A stretch of DNA of 64,000 nucleotides from Arenicellales bacterium (GTDB taxonomy: Bacteria; Pseudomonadota; Gammaproteobacteria; Arenicellales; JAJDZL01): positions 1,178,001-1,242,000 of the forward strand of contig OY282380.1 in assembly GCA_958295885.1 (NCBI GenBank), given 5' to 3'. The position numbers and the translations under genes were made by a program. Position 1 is the stretch's first letter. Each line of letters begins with the position of its first letter. The notes under the pieces are model-generated. The model was not told where the DNA came from, did no database searches, and worked only from the letters and a program-made list of their open reading frames with translations. Positions 54,875 through 63,567 of this stretch are shown piece by piece.

Positions 54875-56770
54875 TTGGACAGGTCTATCCAAAATAAAGC
54901 CGCTGGCAATAAGAATAGCGTCGTTCTGCATGTCGCTGCAAACGATTTGATTCACGAGTTTCTTTTGTCGTTATGTTTGGTGCTTTCCGTTATCGCTGTC
55001 CTGACGCCGATATTGCTTTTGGCGTCAGTCAAAGTTGGATTTATTGATCGGCTGCGGCAGAATTTCATAAACGATCCAACGTTTCGAGAAATTCGCCCGG
55101 GCTCCGCCGACTTGCGAAGTGAAGAACTTTTTGAACAAATCAGAACGTGGCAAGGCATCGCCTATGCGATTCCAACCGTAATGATGAACCCTCGGGAGGT
55201 GGCAGTGCAAGTGACCAATTCGGATGGTCGCTATCGGGACGAAGTACGGTTGCTGCCCAGCACCGCGGATGACCCGCTGCTGCACCGCCTGAAAGGGGAG
55301 CCACCCAAAGGTGACGGTGTTGTCGTTACTGAGAATTTCGCTCAGTCAGCTGGCATTGCGATAGGCGACAGTTTCACCATTACAGTAACTCGAATTGAAA
55401 ATGATCAGCGAAAACGAGTAAAGCTGGATGTTGCAATCAGCGGTCTCATTCCTTCAGACGCGTTGCCAGTGCCAACGATTCTCGGAGTTCCGGAATTGGA
55501 AAAACACGTGGAAAATTTTCGAGCCGGAGTTGCGGTTCCCGATCGAGGTTGGGAAGGTATGGAATCGGATCCACGGCTGGCTTATTCGTTCATCGCTGCG
55601 GCGGCGCCTGAACCATTGGGCGAACTGATCAAGTCAACATTGGCGATTCGCGTTGGCACTTCAAAATCCGAGCAAATCAGCGATGTCGATTTAGCTGTGC
55701 TGATTGGCTCGGCTGGGCCTGTTGAAACAAATGTTCCGGCAAGCGAATACTGGATGCTGACACCTGGAAACTCGGCCTACTCCAGACGCGATCTGACTGA
55801 AGCGAATGATGTGCTCAGAAACTCAGACGCTTTCGCTCTAGGCATCCATCCTCCGCGGGAAATGCAAATTCTTGGTCAAACCATATCGGCATTTGGATTG
55901 CCGGAAGCACTGCATCTGGATGAAGAGCTAGGAGAAGTTGAAGGTGCTAGAAGCCTTGGGAATTCGTTTCGACTGAATGATCGAATTGTTTTACCGGAGT
56001 CGCTTAGAAGTGCGTATCTGGAAGCGGGCAGTCCCGACCGTATCAATGTAATCGTTGAATTTGCACGCCAGGAGTCAACGGAACGGCTTGATCTGATCAT
56101 GCGTCCTTCTGGATTTATCCGCGGGGACTCGGCATTGGTCAGTGGTGTATTTATGGCGATGCTTGAACGCGGCCGTCAAGTCAAGCTGAGTTTTGATGCT
56201 TCAAATAGAAAAATTGTTGAACAGTCCTCAGGATTCCGTGGTTTTCGCGTGATCGGCGCCAATATTGACATCATCCCTGAGATCGTTAGGAAATTTGAAT
56301 CAGAAGGCATTAAAGTTCGGGCGAAATCCAGTCAGATTCTCAAACTGCAGCGGCTGGAACGCAGTTTGAACATCCTTGTACTGGTGGTTAGTGCAGTGGC
56401 GCTGATCGGTGGCTATTCCATTTTAACCTCAAGCTTTTTTGCCAACGTGCAACGCAAAAAAGTGAACTTTGCTACGATGCGTCTGATTGGCATGTCCAAA
56501 GGTTTGATATTTCGGATCCCCATTGCACAGGCAATCATCATTTCCAGTCTTGGTTTTCTTCTTTCGATTTGCTGCTATCTGCTTATTTCCTACATCCTGA
56601 ATCAGTTCATCGCAGTTGAATTGAACTTCGACGGCCAGCTGTCAAAACTGTACCTTTCTCACTACGTATTTGCAGGAATTTTTGTAATCGCGGGTGCATG
56701 CATTGCGTCTTTAGCCGCGTCACGCGCGGCAACGCAAATTGATCCCGCGGAAGCATTGCGTTCGGACTGA
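54875..56770 (+). CDS. FtsX-like ABC permease of the vWA cassette
   Basis: The 631-residue membrane protein has one transmembrane helix near the N-terminus (about residues 33-55) and a large extracytoplasmic MacB-like region of about 440 residues. Three helices are near the C-terminus (about 495-520, 545-575 and 600-620). The cytoplasmic loop FANVQRKKVNFATMRLIGMS and the end AASRAATQIDPAEALRSD match the FtsX/LolC domain. The frame starts at a TTG (54875); no better ATG keeps the first helix, so the start is uncertain. It overlaps the long frame of the following gene but ends 10 bases before that gene's ATG at 56781. It should form a homodimer with the ATPase. Confidence 0.88.
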   Translation: MDRSIQNKAAGNKNSVVLHVAANDLIHEFLLSLCLVLSVIAVLTPILLLASVKVGFIDRLRQNFINDPTFREIRPGSADLRSEELFEQIRTWQGIAYAIPTVMMNPREVAVQVTNSDGRYRDEVRLLPSTADDPLLHRLKGEPPKGDGVVVTENFAQSAGIAIGDSFTITVTRIENDQRKRVKLDVAISGLIPSDALPVPTILGVPELEKHVENFRAGVAVPDRGWEGMESDPRLAYSFIAAAAPEPLGELIKSTLAIRVGTSKSEQISDVDLAVLIGSAGPVETNVPASEYWMLTPGNSAYSRRDLTEANDVLRNSDAFALGIHPPREMQILGQTISAFGLPEALHLDEELGEVEGARSLGNSFRLNDRIVLPESLRSAYLEAGSPDRINVIVEFARQESTERLDLIMRPSGFIRGDSALVSGVFMAMLERGRQVKLSFDASNRKIVEQSSGFRGFRVIGANIDIIPEIVRKFESEGIKVRAKSSQILKLQRLERSLNILVLVVSAVALIGGYSILTSSFFANVQRKKVNFATMRLIGMSKGLIFRIPIAQAIIISSLGFLLSICCYLLISYILNQFIAVELNFDGQLSKLYLSHYVFAGIFVIAGACIASLAASRAATQIDPAEALRSD

Positions 56771-56780
56771 GGCTGTTCCG

Positions 56781-59700
56781 ATGTTTGGGTTCAGCTTCAA
56801 TCAGTTGAAATTAATTCAGTTGACCGCGCTGGCACTGTTTGCACTGTGGTCCATAAGTGCGGCTGCCGCTGAATCCTGTCAGTCAATCAAGCTGTCCGGC
56901 AAGTCAATTGAGCGTTGGTACAATCCGCACCCGTCTCCCAATGATTTCAAGCTGCCTATGTCGCTGGGGATGGCGCTTGTGTTTTCCCCTATTCCACTTG
57001 GCACTAAGGGTTTGTACGGTGATGAAAAGTCTACGTACGTGATGGGCAGCGCTACGCCGAGACTATTTGAAACCAACCTTGAAGTTCGCGTCGGATCATC
57101 AATCAGTCAAGGCGGTGAGGCTCGATTTCTGTTCGGCAAGTACGAGATAACCAAGGCTCAGTATGTGGCGGTAATGGGTAGCGGCGCACTGGATGCAGGG
57201 ATAAAAATTCTAGTGGAGCGGTCACGCGATCCAAGAGCGCGCAAAGTTCTCTCAAAATTCATATCCGGACCGTGCAAAGGGTTATTAACACAGGCAATTT
57301 ATGATTTTCTGTCAGAACCCCTGACGTTTCTCAGCTACCGAGATTACATCGAATTTCTTGACACATACAACCTTTACTGCATTTCGCGAAATGACTGCAG
57401 GCGCAAACTTTCTGAACTGGGTCCAAACAAGGACGTACCTGGTTTCGTGCGTTTGCCCGCGGAGCATGAATGGGAGTTCGTCGCCCGGGGCGGGCAGGAG
57501 TTTGCGGCCGGCGGAATGAGCAAAACCGAATTTCAAACTGACCTGCCTAGAACAAGACCTGGGAAAACCATCAAGCATCACGCTCATGTCGGTTCGGATC
57601 CATCGCGTCCTTTGCCGATTGGCTCGCGCGAACCTCTATTCGGCATCTATGACATGCTCGGCAATGCGCAGGAGCTGATGTTGAACCCGTTTACAGCCGA
57701 AAATGGATTTGGTGCCGTAGGGGCGTATGTCGCTCGAGGCGGACACTTTCGTTTAGCTCCGAAGGAGCTTCGCGTTTCAAGGCGAGTTGAGCTTCAGGCA
57801 TTCCGCTTGGACGAATCGACAAATTCATTTGTCATTCAGTATTTTCCCCTGACCGGCATTCGAACAGTCATCGGATATCCAGTGATCGGAGCAGCCCAGC
57901 GATTGGGTGACGCCAGTCTGGTTCAAGATTTTGTGGAGAATTATGAACCTCCTGGTGAAGCGGGGGACATTGCAGGCGCTACGCCCGCAGATGCGCGCGA
58001 TTTAGGCGTGCTTGGAGATAAAGGCATTTCAACAAACGAGGAACTTTCCAGTGATGATGAAATAGATTATTTCAAGGTGTCTTTGAGGAGTTATTCGACA
58101 ATTGCCGTAACGGTGTCATCGGACGCATCTATTCTGTATGAAGTTACAAATGAGTCCCAAGAAACCGTCTCGAAGGGCAAGTCTGGTGGCAGCATTCGAA
58201 AATCTGCTGCCGTGCTGCCAGGAGACTACTGGATCAAACTGACCCCGGCAAACCGGCTGAAAACTGAAAAGCGATACCGCGTGAACATCAGTCGCAGTCT
58301 GGAACCTGACACAGGAGTTGGAAAACTTGATCCGGCGGAACTGAAAAACGCTCGGTCGCTGAGCCAGTCACTAAGGTATTCAGGGTATGTCGGAAGCGGA
58401 GATACAGTAGACACTTATCCTATCCGTGACGATTCGCGCGTTGGCGGCATTGAACTGAAAGTCGACAGCACTGCCGCACCAGTTGAACTGACCTATGTGG
58501 ACGAGAAACTCAATGTCGTGCGACGGGCAAAAGCTAATCCAGCCAGCGGGGAGCTGGTTATGAATCTGAACTCAGATTACGGACGTCGGGGTTTTGTTCA
58601 GATTTCAGCCGCGGCCAACTCTGCGACCACCTACAACCTCAACATTTCAGTTAAAGAACCGTACAGCAGGATTTTCAAAAAGAGCATCGTTCCCTCCGTG
58701 AGTTCGTACGGTGCCGAAAACGTACATTTCGAAGGCAATCTTGATCGAGCTCTGCCGGCGCTATATTTGCCGATTCAAATCAATGTACCAAAGATTCTCA
58801 AGCTTGAATTGACTGATCTCTCAGCGGATGTAGACCTTAAAGTTCTGAAATCCGACAAAACTGCGATTGCATCTTCGCACGTGCGCTCAGGTACATCGCC
58901 CGAATTCTTTTCAAAACCGGTGGATGCCGGAGTTTATTTTGCCGAGGTACGGCTGAAGTCCACGCGTGACATTTCGCAGTTCAAGCTGCTCTATACAACG
59001 GAAAAATTACCTAACAATAACTTCACTTCATATTCTGGTACTGCGAACCGCTCATCCGCTAAGGATTGGGGAATATTGGGTCTTAGTGGAATTTCTGATG
59101 CCTTACTGCTTGATGAAATTTCGAGTTACTTTAGATTTGAAATCCGAGGTGCAGACAAACATGTACGAATTGAATTAAAAGTTTCGTTTTCATTTGATCC
59201 CGCGAGTCCTGATCTGTATCTTGAAGATCACCAAGGAAACTTAATAGCAAGGTCAATTAACAATCCCGAAGGAGCAATACTGGATCTAACATTATCGTCA
59301 GGAACCTACTATCTCAGACTTGAGCGAGTCAGCCGCGCTTCATTGGTGAGTCTTTACCTGATTTCAGTAGTCGCCAGTTCTTCAACGACTGACCCTGATT
59401 TTTCAAGATTCGGAAATCTGGTGGAATTTCATAGAGATTTTCAGATTTATCGTGATGGAAACAACTGCACTCTGGTTACCGTCGCGAAGCGATTTAGTCC
59501 TAGTACAGGATGGCGTTCAACAACACCTTATTTTGGAATAGGCGTTGAGCGGAACAAGGATACAGTCAGCATTTGGATGGAGAACACATCCCCCGAGACC
59601 AGATATGATTTGTATCGCAGCGGGTCCGTTAGAGCGGACATTCTTGGTTACGGCAATATTCCAGTTGATTGGTCAGCCAACTCCTATCTACTACAGCCGT

Positions 59701-59891
59701 TAGATTCAACAGGAAGAGTAAGCATCCTTGCAATTGAAGGTTTTATTAAAGGAAGAGCGTTGGTCATTTCCGGAAGAACGCCTTCCAATCAAATGACGCG
59801 AATTGAGTACTCACTATTGGGATACAAGATAGCTGCTCAAAGAATCAATCAATTGTGTGGTGCCCTTGCTGATTGGATTTGGCAACAGTAG
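56781..59891 (+). CDS. Secreted SUMF1/FGE-fold protein with multiple PPC-like beta domains
   Basis: From the ATG at 56781 the protein has 1036 residues; the upstream extension to 56739 overlaps the permease and is unlikely. The signal peptide ends near AAAAES. Residues ~40-350 show the formylglycine-generating-enzyme (FGE-sulfatase) fold: GKYEITKAQYVAVMG, FVRLPAEHEWEFVARGG, GIYDMLGNAQEL and AYVARGGHFRLAPKELRVSR. The active-site cysteine pair of true FGE is not present there, so this is likely a binding or structural version. The rest is a string of bacterial pre-peptidase-like beta domains (for example DEIDYFKVSLRSYSTIAVTV, PGDYWIKLTP). It closes the four-gene vWA-ABC-FtsX-FGE cassette. The partner or ligand is unknown. 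Confidence 0.85.
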   Translation: MFGFSFNQLKLIQLTALALFALWSISAAAAESCQSIKLSGKSIERWYNPHPSPNDFKLPMSLGMALVFSPIPLGTKGLYGDEKSTYVMGSATPRLFETNLEVRVGSSISQGGEARFLFGKYEITKAQYVAVMGSGALDAGIKILVERSRDPRARKVLSKFISGPCKGLLTQAIYDFLSEPLTFLSYRDYIEFLDTYNLYCISRNDCRRKLSELGPNKDVPGFVRLPAEHEWEFVARGGQEFAAGGMSKTEFQTDLPRTRPGKTIKHHAHVGSDPSRPLPIGSREPLFGIYDMLGNAQELMLNPFTAENGFGAVGAYVARGGHFRLAPKELRVSRRVELQAFRLDESTNSFVIQYFPLTGIRTVIGYPVIGAAQRLGDASLVQDFVENYEPPGEAGDIAGATPADARDLGVLGDKGISTNEELSSDDEIDYFKVSLRSYSTIAVTVSSDASILYEVTNESQETVSKGKSGGSIRKSAAVLPGDYWIKLTPANRLKTEKRYRVNISRSLEPDTGVGKLDPAELKNARSLSQSLRYSGYVGSGDTVDTYPIRDDSRVGGIELKVDSTAAPVELTYVDEKLNVVRRAKANPASGELVMNLNSDYGRRGFVQISAAANSATTYNLNISVKEPYSRIFKKSIVPSVSSYGAENVHFEGNLDRALPALYLPIQINVPKILKLELTDLSADVDLKVLKSDKTAIASSHVRSGTSPEFFSKPVDAGVYFAEVRLKSTRDISQFKLLYTTEKLPNNNFTSYSGTANRSSAKDWGILGLSGISDALLLDEISSYFRFEIRGADKHVRIELKVSFSFDPASPDLYLEDHQGNLIARSINNPEGAILDLTLSSGTYYLRLERVSRASLVSLYLISVVASSSTTDPDFSRFGNLVEFHRDFQIYRDGNNCTLVTVAKRFSPSTGWRSTTPYFGIGVERNKDTVSIWMENTSPETRYDLYRSGSVRADILGYGNIPVDWSANSYLLQPLDSTGRVSILAIEGFIKGRALVISGRTPSNQMTRIEYSLLGYKIAAQRINQLCGALADWIWQQ

Positions 59892-60462
59892 TCAATGCAG
59901 GAATTTAGGACGAACATTGTCTCGAGATTCTATATCCATGATGGATACGTTATGGAGTATAAGCCAACTAGTTCAGGTAGAGCTAGATGCTACACTGATC
60001 AAACTCTAAGACCGGAAAGGACGTGGGAGAAATCCGAGTGATGACTACTTGGAGCAATTCCTTTAGTTTCGGTCGAGAACTACAAACATGAAACTCAGCA
60101 ACAAAATTAAACCAGCGCCAAAAGTCGAAGTTCGACCACATTCCCATCAGCCAAAACACTCTGAATTGCGGGAAGAAATCAACATTAACACGCCTTACCC
60201 GAAAAACTCGCCACATCCGTCTTAGGCCAAGTTCGGGTCGTCGAATCCGAAAACTCTTGAAAATAAATTTGCCTGGCCCAGACCTGATTTTAGGTTCAGA
60301 GGCATATTGTGACTATTGTCTAAAATTCTTAATATTTTGGAAATAACGCCTCAATAGTCAGTTCAATTGAATCAATCACCGCAGTTCGAATTGCTGAATG
60401 AATGCACTAAAGTCGCAGAATCAATGCTAGTAATCATACATCAGGCGACAATTTGAGAAAAT
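59892..60462. other. Intergenic region downstream of the cassette
   Basis: No gene is supported. The right part (from about 60,365) is similar to the 3' flank of the first Sel1 gene (TGAATGAATGCACTAA, TTTATTTCGTA), so the flank was duplicated with the gene. Confidence 0.5.
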
Positions 60463-60957
60463 TTATTTCGTATTACGTGTGGGGCCAAACGCTTTCCATA
60501 AATCTACTGAAAGATACTGTGCTCTTGCAATCTCATCACGTGTCATAGAATCGGAGACAGTTTCTTTAACATACTTCCAAAATTTACTGTTTCCTTGCGC
60601 AACAGCTACGCTAATCCACGCATAGGCTTGTACATTATCCTTCGGCACACCTTCTCCATTATTAAACATGACACCGAGATTAAACTGCGCCTCAGCGTGT
60701 CCCTGTTTGGCGGCTTTCAGATACCATTGGACGGCGGTGTGGTCATTTTCTGGAACGCCCCGGCCGTAGTCGTACATCAAACCGAGGATATACTGTGCCT
60801 GAGCGTCTCCCTGTTTAGCAGACTTCTTTACATCTTCCACCCAATCATCGGCAAGGACGTCAGATGACAACAATAAAAAAAGTAAATAAAGACTGAATAT
60901 TGCTAGGAAAAAATTTTTCCTTCGTAAAATTAAAAATGTTTTAGAGTCAATTAGCAT
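60463..60957 (-). CDS. Short Sel1-repeat secreted protein
   Basis: This 164-residue paralogue starts at the ATG at 60957. It has a signal peptide (RRKNFFLAIFSLYLLFLLLS, ending near LADD) and a conserved SVEDVKKSAKQGDAQAQYIL-like junction. Only about three Sel1 units follow (GLMYDYGRGVPENDHTAVQW; GVMFNNGEGVPKDNVQAYAW). The tail AWISVAVAQGNSKFW with MTRDEIARAQYLSVDLWKAF matches the other copies. It could be a collapsed version of the longer gene, as repeat deletion would give this form in frame. It lies on the minus strand directly after the cassette, so Sel1 genes face the cassette from both sides. Confidence 0.85.
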   Translation of the reverse strand: MLIDSKTFLILRRKNFFLAIFSLYLLFLLLSSDVLADDWVEDVKKSAKQGDAQAQYILGLMYDYGRGVPENDHTAVQWYLKAAKQGHAEAQFNLGVMFNNGEGVPKDNVQAYAWISVAVAQGNSKFWKYVKETVSDSMTRDEIARAQYLSVDLWKAFGPTRNTK

Positions 60958-61450
60958 ATCGTCAACATTCAATGAATTTATTCGCTTGTCTGATCGTTCC
61001 TTTATGCCACTAAACGGAGTCTCATTAATATCCGCAACAACAGTGGTTTAGTATTCTAGCAAATAGAAGGCAAATTTAATCTGTTCTCAAGTCGAGTTGT
61101 TGCCGAAAGTAGTACCAGAAGAGGAGATCATGCGACTGCCTAGTCGATATCGCTGACTTCAATTTGTCCGAATAATTCCCTTTTTTATGCGATCAATATT
61201 CCTTTAATTTTTCGTATTGCTAAATAAAGCGTCTCTACATTTTTTGGAGCAACACCCCTACACCAACTATCAACCGTTCTATGCATGGACACACTTAACG
61301 TTGTGTTTAAACCTCGACAGATGATATCAAGTCTGCGTAATTTGCTATTTCAAATCTAAATATTTTGATCGAATATTCTAATAGAATAGACACTATGCGT
61401 TGTTTCTAAAAATCGAAGCAACAAGCTATTCATACAACAGTGAGTTGATC
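60958..61450. other. Intergenic region between Sel1 gene and lipoprotein remnant
   Basis: No gene or RNA element recognised. It holds the upstream region of the minus-strand Sel1 gene and of the plus-strand lipoprotein pseudogene. Confidence 0.4.
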
Positions 61451-61858
61451 ATGCAAATATTCCGAACGGTAGAGTTTCTCTTAATTTTATAGGCTTGTGC
61501 CTTGGTGCTTTCTTCTTGTGGGTCCGCAGCAAATAGAGCCCAATTCGAAGAAGCTTTAGCCTCTTGGATTAACAAGGACGAAAGGGAACTTTTGCATGTC
61601 TGGGGAATACCAGATGATGTCTATCAAATATCGGAAGACGAGAAGGCTTTGAATTACGTAAATCAATCTAGTTTTACTATTCCGGGAACGGCTCCGAGCT
61701 ACACTACAAACTATATTGGCAATACTGTGTATATGACAACCAATCCCGGCTCGCTTCTCAGACGATTAATTTTCACTGCAAGGTCGATTTCTTTGTTAAG
61801 CAAAACGAATTTTACAGTTTTCGATGGGAAGGTAACGGGTGCAGGTAGCGCGAATTAG
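61451..61858 (+). pseudogene. Small lipoprotein gene with an in-frame stop inside the signal peptide
   Basis: From the ATG at 61451 the frame reads MQIFRTVEFLLIL, a TAG at 61490, then ACALVLSSCGSAANRAQFEE and 100 further residues to 61858. Without the TAG this would be a normal lipoprotein precursor: basic/hydrophobic leader and lipobox LSSC. The rest has a WINKDERELLHVWGIPDDVY segment typical of small bacterial lipoproteins that contain an SmpA/OmlA-like N-terminal turn. The later TTG/GTG starts at 61502 would give too short a leader. Suppression, a sequencing error or a real nonsense mutation are all possible. Confidence 0.6.
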
Positions 61859-62430
61859 TCTCAATTCTTGAAGTATCGAATTGGATATATCCAGATTGTC
61901 TGACTCATTCGTCCGATTACTTATATTTGGGTTCCGCGAATTGGCGAAAATCTGAAAATAATTTGAATAACTAAGGAATTTCCGGTCACGCAACGTTACT
62001 CTACAGAAATTTGGAATTCGATGATGTGTTTATTGCCGTTTTCCGCGCCGGAATTCTAGCATCGGGCAAAGCGTACTCAAGATCTTAAACTACATGCATG
62101 TTCTAAAAATATTCTAGGACCTTATAACCAAGAACAGTGCATTATGTTGCGATTGCTCAATGCTAATTCAAACATCCTACCGTATTGTTTTATCTGAAAT
62201 GCCTGTAAAAGCAAAAATGAATATTCAATCACGAGAGTTTCGGAGCTTGTTTTCTAACTGGTTAATTGTGACGTTGCTTGTGAGGCATGCTCTAAGCACG
62301 GCCGGAGGCAAATTGATAAATACTAACGGATCTACCAAACCAAGAGAATACTACTGCGTTCAAGCGCATAGTGCTCAATTAATTGACCTCCATACCCGAC
62401 ATAACGCTCCGCTAATCTAGAGCTAACGAT
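61859..62430. other. Intergenic region upstream of the third Sel1 gene
   Basis: A plus-strand frame at 62160-62420 (86 codons) is open but has no recognisable motif and no ribosome-binding site, so I do not call it a gene. I looked for attC-like or CRISPR-like structure here and found none that is convincing. Confidence 0.4.
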
Positions 62431-63456
62431 ATGCATATCATCCGAAGTACTTGTTTTAGTTTAAGAATGAAAATTTTGTTCCTACCAATATTCAGTTTTT
62501 TATTGCTTAATTTGTTGTTGTCACCTAACATTCATGCCGAAGATTCGTTGGAAGATGTAAAGAAGTCTGCTGAACAGGGAGACGCTGAGGCGCAGTTTAG
62601 ACTCGGAGTAATGTATGAAAACGGCGAGGGAGTTCCCGAAAATGACCGCACCGCAGTCCAATGGTATCTGAAAGCCGCCGAACAGGGAATCGCTGAAGCG
62701 CAGTATAACCTCGGTCTAATGTATGACAACGGCGAGGGGGTTCCCGAAAATGACCGCACCGCAGTCCAATGGTATCTGAAAGCCGCCGAACAGGGAATCG
62801 CTCCGGCGCAGTATAACCTCGGAGTAATGTATGCCAACGGCGAGGGAGTTCCCGAAAATGACCGCACCGCAGTCCAATGGTATTTGAAAGCCGCCGAACA
62901 GGGAATCGCTCCGGCGCAGTATAACCTCGGAGTAATGTATGCCAACGGCGAGGGAGTTCCCGAAAATGACCGCACCGCAGTCCAATGGTATCTGAAAGCC
63001 GCCGAACAGGGAGCCGCTTCGGCGCAGTTTAACCTCGGTAATATGTATTCCAACGGCGAGGGAGTTGCGGAAAATGATCGCACCGCAATCCAATGGTATC
63101 TGAAAGCCGCCGAACAGGGAAACGCTGAGGCGCAGTATAACCTCGGAGTAATGTATGCCAACGGCGAGGGGGTTCCCGAAAATGACCGCACCGCAGTCCA
63201 ATGGTATCTGAAAGCCGCCGAACAGGGAGCCGCTTCAGCGCAGTATAACCTCGGTGTAATGTTTTACTACGGAGAAGGCGTACCTAAGGATAATGTACAA
63301 GCCTACGCGTGGATTAGCATAGCTGTTGCGCAAGGAAACAATGATTCTTGGAAGAATGCGAAAGAAACTGTCGCCGATTCTATGACGCGTGATGAGATTG
63401 CAAAAGCACAGAAACTGTCAGATGATTTATGGAAAGCGTTTGTGTCTACGCGTTAA
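62431..63456 (+). CDS. Secreted Sel1-repeat protein
   Basis: The protein has 341 residues from 62431, or 329 from the ATG at 62467, which starts directly at the signal peptide (MKILFLPIFSFLLLNLLLSP, ending at IHAED). The mature part contains about eight Sel1 units of 36 residues (A-QYNLGVMYANGEGVPEN, DRTAVQWYLKAAEQG), two of them almost identical in DNA. The end, GVPKDNVQAYAWISIAVAQG and MTRDEIAKAQKLSDDLWKAF, is shared with the two minus-strand copies. The N-terminal junction DSLEDVKKSAEQG is also shared. It should be secreted to the periplasm and act as a scaffold. Its long antisense open frames come from the repeat composition and are not genes. Confidence 0.9.
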   Translation: MHIIRSTCFSLRMKILFLPIFSFLLLNLLLSPNIHAEDSLEDVKKSAEQGDAEAQFRLGVMYENGEGVPENDRTAVQWYLKAAEQGIAEAQYNLGLMYDNGEGVPENDRTAVQWYLKAAEQGIAPAQYNLGVMYANGEGVPENDRTAVQWYLKAAEQGIAPAQYNLGVMYANGEGVPENDRTAVQWYLKAAEQGAASAQFNLGNMYSNGEGVAENDRTAIQWYLKAAEQGNAEAQYNLGVMYANGEGVPENDRTAVQWYLKAAEQGAASAQYNLGVMFYYGEGVPKDNVQAYAWISIAVAQGNNDSWKNAKETVADSMTRDEIAKAQKLSDDLWKAFVSTR

Positions 63457-63567
63457 ACAAAATAAACTAGCGAAGTCCTTACTTGCAATTTACGTCATAA
63501 GACATTTTTGCTGAAATTCACCAAGTGCAGGTCACTCACACAATATTGATGTGAACTGTCTGCAGAT
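63457..63567. other. Short intergenic gap
   Basis: This lies between convergent genes. No strong terminator hairpin seen. Confidence 0.4.

Noticed and set aside
62280-62430. attC-like integron cassette recombination site
   Set aside because: A few CTAACG and GCTAAT-like motifs occur, but there is no paired R/L box structure and the neighbouring genes lie in both orientations.
62532-63201. Minus-strand open frames opposite the third Sel1 gene
   Set aside because: They are compositional shadows of the 108-bp repeats, as above.
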